A stretch of 64,000 nt of DNA from Streptosporangium sp. NBC_01755 (GTDB lineage Bacteria > Actinomycetota > Actinomycetes > Streptosporangiales > Streptosporangiaceae): NCBI RefSeq assembly GCF_035917995.1, contig NZ_CP109131.1, forward strand, positions 2,666,001-2,730,000, read 5' to 3'. A program made the translations under genes and the position numbers. Each line of letters begins with the position of its first letter. The first letter of the stretch is position 1. A model generated the notes under the pieces. The model saw only the letters and a program-made list of their open reading frames with translations, did not search any database and was not told the DNA's origin. This document shows positions 18,941 through 28,588 of this stretch, in pieces.

Positions 18941-21815
18941 CACGCCTGCTCCCTTCGGGGTCGTACAGCACGGGTTCGGTGACCTGAACCTCGACCGGGG
19001 AGTCACCCACATGGGCGATGAGGATCTCCCCGATGCGGTCCCGGCCGCCGGCGACGAGCGCGAGGGCGAACGGCCGGCCGAGGGCCTCGCTGTGGTAGCT
19101 GGAGGTGACGTGCCCGAGCATCGGGACGGGCCCTTCCTCGGGGGTGACCGGCGTGTCCGGCGCGATGATCTGCGTGCCCTCGGGCAGCCGGGTCACCCTG
19201 TCGACCGGCAGCAGGCCGATCATGTGCTTGCGGTCGGTCCGCGCGGTGTCCGCCCGGGTGTAGGAGCGGTTGCCGACGAAGTCCTTGCGTTTCGAGACCA
19301 CCCACTCCATGCCGGCGTCCTGCGGCGTAACGGTCCCGTCGGTGTCCTGCCCGACGATGGGGTAACCCTTCTCCGCGCGGAGCACATGCATCGTCTCGGT
19401 GCCGTAGGGCGTGATGCCGAGGTCCGCTCCGGCGGCGTACACCTGCTCCCAGACGGCGAGGCCGTACCAGCCCGACACGTTGATCTCGTAGGCGAGCTCG
19501 CCGGAGAAGGAGATCCGGCAGATCCGGGCGGGTACGCCGGAGGCCAGCGTCGTCTCGCGCAGGGTCATGAACGGGAACGCCTCAGCTGAGACGTCCAGGT
19601 CCGGGGCCACCCGTGCGACCACCTCCCGCGACTTCGGGCCCACCACCGCGATCGTCGTCCACTGCTCGGTCACCGAGGTGCAGTAAACATCCAGCTCGGG
19701 CCACTCGGTCTGCAGCCACTCCTCAAGCCAGTCGAGGACACCGGCCGCACCGCCGGTGGTGGTGGTGAGGAGGAAGCGGTTCTCGTCGAGGCGCAGGTTC
19801 ACGCCGTCGTCCAGGATCATGCCGTCGGGCTTGCACATGACCCCGTACCTGGCGGAGCCGATCGGCAGTCTCCGGTGGGCGTTGGTGTAGACGCGGTCCA
19901 GGAACTCGCCCGCGTCGGCGCCGCAGACCTCGATCTTGCCCAGCGTGGAGGCGTCCATCATGGCGACGCCTCGCCGGGCGGCCCGGCTCTCGCGGGCGAC
20001 CGCCGCGTCGATGTCCTCGCCGTCCCTCGGGAAGTACCAGGGGCGCAGCCACTGCCCGACGATCTCGAACCTGGCGCCGTGCGCGACATGCCAGGGGTGG
20101 ATCGGGGTGGTCCGTTCGGGGTCGAAGAGGTCGCCTCGCTCGCGCCCGGCGAGGGCCGCGAAGGAGACCGGGGTGTACGGCGCCCGGTAGGACGTCGTGC
20201 CGATCTCTTCCGGGGTGCCGCCGAGCGCGGCGGCGATCACGCCGATCGCGTTGACGGCGGAGGTCTTGCCCTGGTCGTGCGCGGTGCCGATCGAGGTGTA
20301 GCGCTTCACATGCTCGACACCGCGCATGCCGGTACCGGTCGCCCGCCAGATGTCGGCGACGGTCTGGTCGCGCTGGAGGTCGACGAAGTGCTCGTCCCAG
20401 TCGGCCGGCTCACCGGTCCGCCCGGGTACCAGCCAGAGCTGCCGGACCGGCCCGTACTCGCCGGTGGCCGCCCGCCCCACCGGAGCCGCGGCCTCGGTCG
20501 GAAACCCGGTGGCCACGGCGGCCGTGACCCCGGCCTCGGTGCCTTCAGCGAGGCAGCCGCCGAGGTCGAAGGTGCCCCGGGCCGAACCGGCCACCTGCTG
20601 GTCGCGGACGGTCCCTGCGGGGACGAAGGCGGCGAGAGCGTCGTCCCAGCGCAGCCTGCCCTGCCGCTGGCTGTGCAGATGAACGACGGGGCTCCAGCCG
20701 CCGGAGACGGCGAGCAGGTCGCACGCGATGGTCTCGATCTCTCCGCTGAGCAGTCCGTCGTCGTCCAGGGCGCTGACCAGGACGCCGCCGACCCGCGGGG
20801 CGCCGGTCGTCTCGACGACCGCGCTGCCCGGCACGACACGCACTCCGGTCCCGGCGACCTCGGCCGCGCGCGGCGAGAGGGCGGGACGGGCGTCGATGAC
20901 GGCCGCCACCTCGACGCCGGCCGCGACCAGGTCGGTCACGGTGTCGTACGCGCTGTCGTTGGTGGTGCCCACCACGACGCGGGACCCGGCCGTCACGGCG
21001 TACCGGTTGAGGTAACCGCGTACGGCGGAGGCCAGGACCACCCCGGGGCGGTCGTTGCCCGCGAAGACCAGCGGGCGCTCGTGCGCACCGGTGGCGATCA
21101 CGACCCGTGCCGCCCGGATGTGCCAGACCCGCTGGCGGGACACGCCCTCGGGAGCCGGGTGACCGAGGTGGTCGGTGCGGTGCTGGACGGCGATGACGTA
21201 GTTGTCGTCGTAATTACCGAAAGCGGTGGTACGGCTGAGCACCACCGCCTCGGGAGCGGATTCGAGTTCGGCCACCACCTCGCGCGCCCAGTCCAGGGCG
21301 GGTGAGCCGTTCACCGTCTCCTCCCGGCCGCAGAGCAGCGACCCTCCCGGCTCGGACTACTCGTCGAGGAGGATCACCCGGGCGCCCGACCGGGCGGCGG
21401 CGGAGGCCGCGGCGAGGCCCGCCGGGCCGGCGCCGATGACGAGGACATCGGTGTGCGTGAACCTCTTGTCGTAGACGGCCTCGTCAACGGTGGGATCGAG
21501 CCGGCCCAGGCCGGACAGCGTCCGCACGGCCAGCCCGTCGACGAGGGAGACCGTCGTGGCCGGGAGCATCGACTCCGAGCACTGCCCGAAGACCTCAAGC
21601 AGCGCGTTCGGCTCCTCGACACCGGCCGCCACGATGCCGCGCGGGCGCCCCCGGTAGATAGAGGGGGCGACGTCGAGCCTGCCGGCGGCCAGCATCGCCG
21701 AGGCGACGGTGTCACCCGGGTGGCCGGTCAACTCCTGGCCGTCGACGGTCAGGCGGAGCACCGTGTCACGGTCGATCCGGCCGCCTGACGGGAGCCGGTG
21801 GGGCTGGGCGCTCAT
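18933..21815 (-). pseudogene. soxA: Sarcosine oxidase alpha subunit gene interrupted by one amber codon
   Basis: The frame from ATG 21815 to the stop at 18933 would encode about 960 residues, normal for SoxA. Codon 153 is TAG (21357-21359), directly after the dinucleotide-binding segment DVLVIGAGPAGLAAASAAAR and VILLDE. The frame then resumes SEPGGSLL, where intact homologues have LLDEQSEPGG, so CAG to TAG explains the break. The rest is complete, including the second half of the FAD/NAD fold ([20 protein letters not shown]) and the GcvT-like C-terminal folate domain. A restart at 21314 ([10 protein letters not shown]) would lack the nucleotide-binding motif. A sequencing error cannot be excluded. 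It overlaps soxD by 4 bp and soxG by 8 bp. Confidence 0.85.
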
Positions 21816-22093
21816 CGCGCTCCTTCCGGGCGGGGGTCGGTGAGCCGGTAGACGGCGAGCACCTGGTAGGTGGTGGTGTCCCGTACGACGTTGAACCAGC
21901 GGCGGCAGCCGGTGCTGTGCACCCAGCGTTCGGCGAAGGGGCCCTGGGGGTTGTCACGGAAGAAGAGGTACTCGGCCCACTCCTCGTCGGTCAGGTCGGC
22001 CGGGGCCTGCGGGTAGGGGACGTGGGCCTGACCGCCGTAGTGGTACTCGGTCTCGTCCCGTGGCCCGCACCAGGGGCAGTTCAGCAAGAGCAT
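21812..22093 (-). CDS. soxD: Sarcosine oxidase delta subunit
   Basis: This 93-residue protein starts at ATG 22093 with AAGGAG eight bases upstream. It shows the SoxD zinc-binding start (LLLNCPWCGPRDETEYHYGG) and WVHSTGCRRWFNVVRDT. SoxD supplies a Zn site and bridges subunits of the heterotetramer. The stop overlaps the soxA start (ATGA). The reading frame is intact. Confidence 0.9.
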   Translation of the reverse strand: MLLLNCPWCGPRDETEYHYGGQAHVPYPQAPADLTDEEWAEYLFFRDNPQGPFAERWVHSTGCRRWFNVVRDTTTYQVLAVYRLTDPRPEGAR

Positions 22094-22109
22094 TCGGTGG
22101 CTCCTTCAC

Positions 22110-22185
22110 GAGGTCACAGGGTCACGAGGTCACGAGGTCACAGGGGCACGAGGGCGCGGGGCCACGGGGGCGCGGGGTCGCCGGA
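22110..22185. repeat. Degenerate 8-9 bp tandem repeat between soxB and soxD
   Basis: Units of the type GAGGTCAC, GGGTCAC and GGGGCGC follow one another for about 75 bp. They fill the soxB-soxD gap and probably arose by slippage. Confidence 0.7.
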
Positions 22186-23199
22186 TCAGTGGGCCACGGC
22201 CGCGGCGCCGTGCTCGTCGATGAGGGCGCCGGTGGTGAACCGCTCCAGGGAGAACGGCGCGTTCAGCGGGTGCGGCTCCCCGGTCGCCATGGTGTGGGCC
22301 ATGGTCCACCCGGCCGACGGGGTGGCCTTGAAACCGCCGGTCCCCCAGCCGCAGTTGACGTAGAGGTTCTCCACGGGCGTCCTGCCGATGATGGGCGAGG
22401 CGTCGGGCGAGACGTCGACGATGCCGCCCCAGGTACGGAGCACGTGTGCTCGGGCGAAGATCGGGAACAGTTCGATCGCCGCCGCCATCTGCTTCTCGAT
22501 GACGTGGAAGGAACCGCGCCGGCCGTAGCCGTTGTAGGAGTCCACACCGGCCCCCATGACCAGCTCGCCCTTGTGCGCCTGCGAGACGTAGACGTGCACG
22601 TGGTTCGACATGACCACGGTGGGGTGGACCGGCTCGTACAGCTCGGAGACCAGTGCCTGCAGCGGTTGCGACCGCACCGGCAGCCGGAATCCGGCCTTCT
22701 CCGCCAGGACGCCGCTGTGGCCGGCACCGACCAGGCCGACCACTCCGGCGTTGACGACGCCCCGCGTGGTCCGTACGCCGACGACCCGGTCACCGTCCTT
22801 GACGAAGCCGGTGACCTCGCAGTTCTGGATGAGGTCCACGCCCAGCGCGTCCGCGGCGCGGGCGAAGGCCCAGGCCACGTGGTCGTGTTTGGCGATGCCT
22901 GCCCGGGGCTGGAACGTCGCGCCCAGCACCGGGTAGCGGACGTCCGGGGAGATGTCGATGATCGGGCACACCTCGGCCACCTCCTCGGCGTCGAGCCACT
23001 CCGCGTCGACGCCGTTGAGCCGGTTGGCGTTGACCCGGCGACGGGCCTCGCGAACGTCCTGGAGGGTGTGGGCGAGGTTGAGCACACCCCGCTGACTGAA
23101 CAGGAAGTCGTAGTCCAGTTCCTCGGGCAGCCGCTCCCACTGCTTCAGCGCGAACTCGTAGATCCCGGCGCTCTCGTCCCACAGGTAGTTGGAGCGGAC
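22186..23199 (-). pseudogene. soxB: Sarcosine oxidase beta subunit, 5' end deleted
   Basis: Minus-strand translation from about 23199 begins [20 protein letters not shown] and runs intact to the stop at 22186 ([40 protein letters not shown]). Complete SoxB proteins carry about 60-70 more residues before this point, including the GGGGHG FAD-binding motif. That part and the promoter are missing. Upstream of the break the DNA codes on the other strand for the C-terminus of a GntR regulator. A GTG near 23085 could start translation, but the product would lack the FAD site, so the enzyme should be inactive. Confidence 0.85.
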
Positions 23200-23447
23200 T
23201 GAGCGTGCACCGCGCCCTGTATGCCGCCACCCGAAACCCCTACCTTGAGGACACCCTGGTCCGCTACGGCAACCTGGCCACCCGGATCTGGTGCCTGTTC
23301 GTCGACCGGCTTCCCGGCATGGCGAGCCACGTCGAGGAACACGGCCCGCTGCTGCGCGCCGTCGTCGACGGCGAGCAGGAGCGGGCCGCCCGGCTCGCCG
23401 CCGAACACGTCGCGGGCTTCGAACGCGCGGTCCGCGCCCTTCTCTGA
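23200..23447 (+). pseudogene. GntR-family regulator fragment (C-terminal part of FCD domain)
   Basis: The plus frame reads [20 protein letters not shown] followed by [16 protein letters not shown] and ends at TGA 23445-23447. This is the last 80 or so residues of an FCD-type GntR regulator, whose H.ALY.ATRNPYL motif is characteristic. The winged helix and first half of the ligand domain are absent. Such regulators are often divergent from sarcosine oxidase operons. Here the two truncated ends abut at about 23200, which one deletion would explain. Confidence 0.8.
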
Positions 23448-23454
23448 GCTCCCG

Positions 23455-23586
23455 GCCGCCGGGACCCGTCGATCATTTGACGATCTCCAGGACCGCCATC
23501 ATGCCCGCGTCCTCGTGGTTGCCGCCGGGACCCGTCGATCATTTGACGATCTCCAGGACCGCCATCATGCCCGCGTCCTCGTGGTT
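23455..23586. repeat. Exact 66-bp tandem duplication
   Basis: Copies at 23455-23520 and 23521-23586 are identical by eye. The unit covers the last 16 codons, including the stop, of the multicopper oxidase remnant on the minus strand. The copy at 23455-23520 is the redundant one. Confidence 0.9.
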
Positions 23587-23712
23587 GAGGATGTGGCAGT
23601 GCAGGACGGTCTTACCGGTGTAGTCGGTGAAGTGGGTCCGGATGACGACCTGCCCCCTGGGGGGAATGTTCACGGTGTCCTGCCGGCCATGACCGTGGTG
23701 AGGCCGCCCGTG
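23539..23712 (-). pseudogene. C-terminal fragment of a multicopper oxidase
   Basis: Minus-strand translation gives DTVNIPPRGQVVIRTHFTDY, then TGKTVLHCHILNHEDAGMMA and VLEIVK ahead of a TGA at 23539-23541. HCHxxxHED with a following Met is the type 1/type 3 copper-ligand motif at the end of multicopper oxidases. Only about 58 residues remain and no start is present. Upstream of about 23712 the homology stops. Confidence 0.8.
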
Positions 23713-23787
23713 GACGCCCCCGGCTGAAGCGGTCAGGGGCCGGGCACGGCGGGGGCGCCCCCGCCGTGCCCTCCTTGTCCGCCGCGC

Positions 23788-24993
23788 TTATCCTCCCTGT
23801 GCCCGGCGCCGGGACGCCGGTCGTCGGCCCCTCTCCCCTGCCATGAGCCGGACGATGTACGACTGGGCACCGGAGAGGCGGACCTGCTGGACGTGGACGG
23901 GGACCAGCCGCTGCCGGATGGCGGTGCCGAGGTCGTCGGTGTCGGGGATCAGCACCACCGCCATTCCGTCGGGAGCGAGGACCCGCCGCAGCTCCGTCCA
24001 CCAGCGGGAGGGAGCCCCGTCGAGCAGGCCGTGCGCGGCGACCTGCGTACCCCAGGGTGGGTTGCACACGACGCGGTCGATGCTGCCGTCGGTCAACGGC
24101 AGGTCGCCGGCGTCGGCCGGGCGGATGGTGATGGCCGGGGAGTCCGCCGCGTTCGTACGCGCCGCCCGCAGCGCGTCCGGGTCCAGGTCGAAGCCGCAGA
24201 AGCGGGCGTCCGGCCGCAGCTGTCCGGCCTCGATGAGCAGGGTTCCGGCACCGCAGCAGGGGTCGAGCACCCGGTGATCGGCCCGGATGTCGGCCATCCG
24301 GGCCATCGCCGCGGCCAGCGGAGGATGCAGGGTGCCCGGGATCGTGCACCGCTTGTAGGTACGGCGGTGCAGCGGCCGGTCGGTGATCCTCAGCATGAGC
24401 GTCGCCCGGGTGCCGTCCAGGATCAGCCGCCACGCGCTGTGGGCCGGCGGCGGCGCGACGCCCCCGCGCCGCGAGTGGTATCCGGCTCCCAGCCTCCGCG
24501 CCAGGGCCCGGCCGACGGCGTCCTCGGCGTCGTACCGGTTGAAGTTCCGCCTGCCCAGGAAGGACGCCGACACCTCGACACCGGTGAGCTCGCCGGAGCC
24601 TCCGCAGCCCAGCCGGTGCCGGAGCAGCGTGTCCACATCGGTGACGGCCACGAGCTCGGCGAGCGCGTCGACCCCCGTTCTGGCCGCTCCGATGTCCGGC
24701 AGTTGGGCGGCGAGCAGGAACACGTCGTCCGCGGTGCGCAGCCGGACCACCCCGGGCTCCGGTCGAGGCGCACGGAAGTGCACCTCACGGTGGCCCAGAT
24801 GGGTGATCGGACCGAGTCCGAGCTGGAGGATCTCGGAGGCCACGATGGGCTCCAGTCCTCGGACGCACCGCGCCACCAGGCGCGCCGCCGTCACGAGACG
24901 GCGAGAGCGCTGGGACGCGGGGCGGTGAGAAAACGCGCGCGAATGCGCATGATGATCGTTCTTCTCCCACGTCAAGGTTCGGGACGGCGCCAC
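23788..24993 (-). CDS. THUMP-domain class I methyltransferase (RNA methyltransferase family)
   Basis: It encodes 401 residues from GTG 24993. A start at GTG 24894 is also possible, because the first 30 residues look unconserved. Residues 40-170 form the ferredoxin-like/THUMP region (VARCVRGLEPIVASEI). The methyltransferase half has motif I VLDPCCGAGTLLIEAGQL, motif II FDLDPDAL and catalytic motif IV VVCNPPWG. The NPPW motif marks exocyclic N-methylation, as in the Trm14/RlmL group that makes m2G in tRNA or rRNA. The exact substrate cannot be read from the sequence. It is a single gene with no operon partner. Confidence 0.8.
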   Translation of the reverse strand: MAPSRTLTWEKNDHHAHSRAFSHRPASQRSRRLVTAARLVARCVRGLEPIVASEILQLGLGPITHLGHREVHFRAPRPEPGVVRLRTADDVFLLAAQLPDIGAARTGVDALAELVAVTDVDTLLRHRLGCGGSGELTGVEVSASFLGRRNFNRYDAEDAVGRALARRLGAGYHSRRGGVAPPPAHSAWRLILDGTRATLMLRITDRPLHRRTYKRCTIPGTLHPPLAAAMARMADIRADHRVLDPCCGAGTLLIEAGQLRPDARFCGFDLDPDALRAARTNAADSPAITIRPADAGDLPLTDGSIDRVVCNPPWGTQVAAHGLLDGAPSRWWTELRRVLAPDGMAVVLIPDTDDLGTAIRQRLVPVHVQQVRLSGAQSYIVRLMAGERGRRPASRRRAQGG

Positions 24994-25438
24994 GCCGCCC
25001 CGCCTCGTCGACGACGGGGGTTCCTCGCCTCGCCGACGGCCCCTTAACGCAGGTGGAAGAAGAAGATCATGGAACGGATGGTAACAGTCCCAGTCCGTGA
25101 TCAGCCAGCGCTGTATCGGCTCAGGAGCCTACGCGGATCACGCCTCCACGACACCGGTCCGCGAACCGACCCCGATGGCGGCGGCTCGCGCTGTTCGGCC
25201 CGCCCTCATATCGAGAGGACGGGCCGCTGTGCATCCCGGCCATCCCGGCCGCTCCGGTGGCCCCCGCGGCCGAGTAGGCGCTTTCCCGGCCGGGGCGCCG
25301 GGAGCCATACCCAGGCGCCCCGGCCCGCCTGCCGGACCCCTCACCGATCCCCGGTCCGGGCCGCCGTCTCCGGCGTCCCGGACCGGGCGTTCGGGGACTC
25401 GGGTCCGGTCATGACACCGTGACCGGCGGAAGATCCGG
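24994..25438. other. Intergenic region without a credible gene
   Basis: About 445 bp between two minus-strand genes. Short open frames exist on both strands, but none shows a Shine-Dalgarno site or recognisable protein. It contains one strong stem-loop, listed separately. Confidence 0.5.
25288..25325 (-). terminator. Stem-loop, probable terminator of the GNAT-permease operon
   Basis: A 12-bp perfect GC-rich inverted repeat (25288-25299 and 25314-25325) with a 14-base loop lies about 115 bp past the GNAT stop on the minus strand. Confidence 0.5.
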
Positions 25439-26032
25439 TCAGGGGCTCGGCGGGCGCCACATGGGGAACATCGGCGGGCCGTCGGGCATGAACATCGGGT
25501 CGCCGAGGTCCTGATAGCCGTGGCGCAGGTAGAGCCTGCGACTGCGGGTGCTGCTGGCCTCCAGGTACGCGGGTATGCCCGCCTCGTCGAGCCCGCGGTG
25601 GTACTCCTCGAGCAGCCGGGTCCCCGTCCTCCGTCCCTGGTGCCCGGGGAGCACGGCAAGGAACGCCAGGTAGTGGTGCGGGTCGTGGGGGTGGCGCTTG
25701 TCCATCTCCTCCCCCATCTGCCCGATGCGCTCCGCGTGGGGACCGGCGAACGCCTCCACCCGGGCGTCCCGGTCGGGGATCTCGGGAAGCGGCTCGGCGC
25801 CTTTGTGGAACCATACGGCCACGGCGGACATGTCGGCCGTCGCGTGGACCTCGCCGTGGATGAGGGCGCTCTCGGTGATCATGGAGAAGAAGGGGGGCAT
25901 CACCCGGCGGCGGTCGTCGTCCGGCGGGATCATCCAGGCCGAGATCTCCTGCTCGTGGAAGGAGGTGGCGATGATCGCGCCGATGGTCTCGGCGGCTCCG
26001 GGAGCGTTCTGAACGCGAATGATCTCTGTCAT
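25439..26032 (-). CDS. GNAT-family N-acetyltransferase
   Basis: The 197-residue protein starts at ATG 26032, overlapping the permease stop by 4 bp (ATGA). The acetyl-CoA-binding region is LAFLAVLPGHQGRRTGTRLL near residue 125, followed by AYLEASSTRSRRLYLRHGYQ, standard GNAT motifs A and B. The substrate is unknown. Coupling to an amino-acid/polyamine permease suggests acetylation of the imported compound, which is inference. Confidence 0.8.
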   Translation of the reverse strand: MTEIIRVQNAPGAAETIGAIIATSFHEQEISAWMIPPDDDRRRVMPPFFSMITESALIHGEVHATADMSAVAVWFHKGAEPLPEIPDRDARVEAFAGPHAERIGQMGEEMDKRHPHDPHHYLAFLAVLPGHQGRRTGTRLLEEYHRGLDEAGIPAYLEASSTRSRRLYLRHGYQDLGDPMFMPDGPPMFPMWRPPSP

Positions 26033-27501
26033 TCGGTCCCTCCCACAGCCGCCTGGGCGCCCCGCCCGATGTTCGCGTATACCTTCGGCCGTTTGGCCCG
26101 CAGGGCGAGTCCCCACATGACGCCGAGCCCCACGGCGACGAAGTAGACGGCGGGCATGATCCAGCGCAGCGGGGAGTCGGGGGCCACGCCGAGCACGGTG
26201 TCGAAGTTGGCCATGACGAGCACGATGACCACGATCAGCAGGACCGAGGAGATACCCGGGGCGATCCTGGTCCGCCAGGCGTTCTCCTCGTTGGGGTTCT
26301 TGGCGAAGAAGACCAGCACGGAGATCGAGGTGGCCGCCAGCATCATGAGCAGTCCCAGGCCACCGAACGATCCGACGGTGAAGAACAGCTGGACGACCGG
26401 ATCCAGGCCGAAGACCGCGTATATGACGATCGTGACCAGCCCGATGACACTCTGCGCCACCGAGCCGTTGACCGGGGCACCGGTCCGGGGGGAAGTACGA
26501 CCGAAGGTCTCGGGCAGCACCCTCTCCCTGCCAAGGGCGAAGACGTAGCGGGAGATCGTGTTGTGAAAGGCGATCAGCGCGGCGAAGAGGCTCGTCACGA
26601 AGAGGAGAGAGCCGATGGTGGCGACGGTCGCCCCCAGGTGCTGCCCGGCCAGGTTGAACAGGAGGACCGAACTCTGCTCGCGCGAGGTCTCGACGATCTT
26701 GTCCGAGCCGATCGGCACGGTCATCGCCCAGGACGACACGGCGTAGAGCCCGGAGATGACGGCGAGTGCGACGTAGGTCGCGATCGGCACCGTGCGCCTC
26801 GGGTCCTTGGTCTCCTCGGAGAACACCACCGACGACTCGAAGCCCGCGAAGGACGCGATGCAGATCGCGACCACCGCACCGATCCCGGGGACGAAGAGGT
26901 TCGACGGGTCGAAGACGTCGAGGCTGTAGCCCGAGGCCGCCGGGTTGATCAGGTCCGCGATGTCGAACACGACGACGACGGCTATCTCCGTCAGCAGCAG
27001 GACCGACAGGACCTTCCCGTTCACGTCGACCCGCAGGAGGCCGAGCACCCCGGTCAGCACCCAGGCGACCAGCCCGATGACCCACCAGGGCGGAGAGCTT
27101 CCGAACCAGTCGGCGATCAGCGGCTGGGCGGCCGCACCGATCATGCCGTAGAGACCCACCTGGAGCGCGTTGTAGGCCAGCAACGCGACCCACGCGGTCG
27201 CCACACCCACCGGCCTGCCGAGCCCTTTCGCGGTGTACGCGTAGAACGCCCCGGCGTTGACGACGTAACGGGCCATCGTCACGTAGCCGACGGCGAACAG
27301 GCCCAGGATGGCTCCCAGCAGGACGAAGGCGAGCGGCACGCCGGTCACGCCGGTCGCGGCGTAGGCGGCGGTCACCGAGCCACCGATGACGGTCAACGGC
27401 GCCGCCGCCGAGATGACGAAGAACACCACCGACGGCACACCGAGGCGGTCCTGGGCAAGCGCGGCGGAAACGGCGCTGGCCCTTCGTTCTGTCACGGACA
27501 T
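26029..27501 (-). CDS. APC-family amino acid/polyamine permease
   Basis: It encodes 490 residues from ATG 27501 (AAGGA seven bases upstream). An upstream in-frame start at 27555 lacks a ribosome site. About twelve hydrophobic helices are present, beginning with the family's signature first helix (VPSVVFFVISAAAPLTVIGG) and including GYVTMARYVVNAGAFYAYTA and FAGFESSVVFSEETKDPRRT, the conserved TM6 region. APC permeases exchange or import amino acids or amines. The order GPP34, permease, GNAT on the minus strand suggests one transcript. Confidence 0.9.
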   Translation of the reverse strand: MSVTERRASAVSAALAQDRLGVPSVVFFVISAAAPLTVIGGSVTAAYAATGVTGVPLAFVLLGAILGLFAVGYVTMARYVVNAGAFYAYTAKGLGRPVGVATAWVALLAYNALQVGLYGMIGAAAQPLIADWFGSSPPWWVIGLVAWVLTGVLGLLRVDVNGKVLSVLLLTEIAVVVVFDIADLINPAASGYSLDVFDPSNLFVPGIGAVVAICIASFAGFESSVVFSEETKDPRRTVPIATYVALAVISGLYAVSSWAMTVPIGSDKIVETSREQSSVLLFNLAGQHLGATVATIGSLLFVTSLFAALIAFHNTISRYVFALGRERVLPETFGRTSPRTGAPVNGSVAQSVIGLVTIVIYAVFGLDPVVQLFFTVGSFGGLGLLMMLAATSISVLVFFAKNPNEENAWRTRIAPGISSVLLIVVIVLVMANFDTVLGVAPDSPLRWIMPAVYFVAVGLGVMWGLALRAKRPKVYANIGRGAQAAVGGTE

Positions 27502-27529
27502 TGGGATCCTTGAAATGAGGGGGGTGGGT

Positions 27530-28165
27530 TCACCGGCGGCTGATGACGGAGTCACCTACGGCAGCCTCGGTCTGGGCGATCAGTTCCTGGAGCGGCGCCG
27601 GGAGGGCGGTGATCGAATCGGAGAGGTATCTCGGGTTCTGCTCCCACAGGACGAGCTGGTTGCCGCCGGTCGCGACGAGCAGCCCCAGCAGGACACTGTC
27701 CTGGACGCTGAGTGGCTCACGGCGTTGGATCGCCAGGTTGACGCGTCCGCCGGGCCACGCCGCGATGTTCACGTCGACCGGCATCTGCCTCCGCGACGGG
27801 CGTCTGCCGGGCGGGCGCAGCAGCCCGTCGGCGGTCATCCGGGCCGCCACGTCGGCGAGTGCCGCACGGGCGAGGAACTGCAACCAGGTACGGAAGCGGT
27901 GTGCGGGTTCGGCGACGATGTGGTCCAGGGCGGTCCTGGTGAGCGCGTCTTCGGGCGGCGCCGCGTTGAGAACGACGAGCCGCATCTGCCCCGCCGCCAA
28001 TCCCACGGTTATCCGCCCGGCGAGCATCAGTTCTCCCAGGATGGCAGCGGCCAGCCCCAGACCGGTCAGGCGGGCATGAAGCCTCATCCGGCCGGTCGCG
28101 TTGTCATGCATGACAAAGAACAGGTCGTTGGCCAATCGGGTTCCTGAAAGATCAACTCCAACCAC
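27530..28165 (-). CDS. GPP34 (GOLPH3-like) family protein
   Basis: It encodes 211 residues from GTG 28165. The same frame is open further upstream to 28462, but that extension is not conserved-looking. LANDLFFVMHDNATGRMRLH followed by LTGLGLAAAILGELMLAGRI is the GPP34 signature, and AEPAHRFRTWLQFLARAALA with a basic R..GRRPSRR region follows. In eukaryotes GOLPH3 binds PI4P. Actinobacterial members are abundant and their role is not established. The start is uncertain because no Shine-Dalgarno site is visible. The gene ends 28 bp before the permease start. Confidence 0.75.
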   Translation of the reverse strand: MVGVDLSGTRLANDLFFVMHDNATGRMRLHARLTGLGLAAAILGELMLAGRITVGLAAGQMRLVVLNAAPPEDALTRTALDHIVAEPAHRFRTWLQFLARAALADVAARMTADGLLRPPGRRPSRRQMPVDVNIAAWPGGRVNLAIQRREPLSVQDSVLLGLLVATGGNQLVLWEQNPRYLSDSITALPAPLQELIAQTEAAVGDSVISRR

Positions 28166-28588
28166 GAACGGCGATCGTATAGCCAAATTGTTAAATCTGT
28201 CATTACACGAATAAAATTCTGGTGCGTAGCGGATAGCTTGGAGCGGGAATCGGAGAAAAAGAAGTCGCCCGTCGGCGACCGAGGCGGAAATGGCCGGAAC
28301 CTCCGGTCCGAAAGCTCCCGGGAGGGCGCGGACACCCCCTCCCGGAGATCGGCGATCACCTGGATGACCTGGTACGCAAAGGTGAAGGCCCGCTTCACGC
28401 CGGTGTGAAGCGGGCCTTCGAAGGTTTTCCTGGCCGGGAAAATCCAGCCGAGCGAGCCGCACGGAGCGGGAATCAGCGGGGCCCGGGGAATTAGTGTCGG
28501 TCTTTAATGCGGAAAGTTACGCCGACTGAGGACCGGAATAGCATGGTAACGACTTCCGTACACTCGGTGTCGAATCACGGCCACGGGT
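28166..28588. other. Intergenic region with terminator, locally AT-richer
   Basis: About 420 bp with no credible gene. Bases 28170-28260 are AT-rich compared with the surroundings and may hold the GPP34 promoter. A strong stem-loop at 28384-28419 is listed separately. Confidence 0.45.
28384..28419 (-). terminator. 15-bp stem-loop terminator
   Basis: A perfect 15-bp inverted repeat (28384-28398 and 28405-28419) with a 6-base loop lies downstream of the MerR/GyrI-like pair on the minus strand. The stem is symmetrical and could act in both directions. Confidence 0.7.

Noticed and set aside
21357..21359. Recoding of the soxA TAG as pyrrolysine
   Set aside because: No pyl genes are visible, the family residue is an ordinary Gln, and soxB in the same operon is also broken, which favours a nonsense mutation.
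23145..23408. Minus-strand ORF across the soxB/gntR junction as a new gene
   Set aside because: It runs antisense to the GntR fragment and out of frame with soxB. It has no start signal.
25069..25422. Plus-strand ORF of 117 codons in the gap after the THUMP gene
   Set aside because: The composition is that of non-coding GC-rich DNA, it spans a terminator-like hairpin, and no family is recognised.
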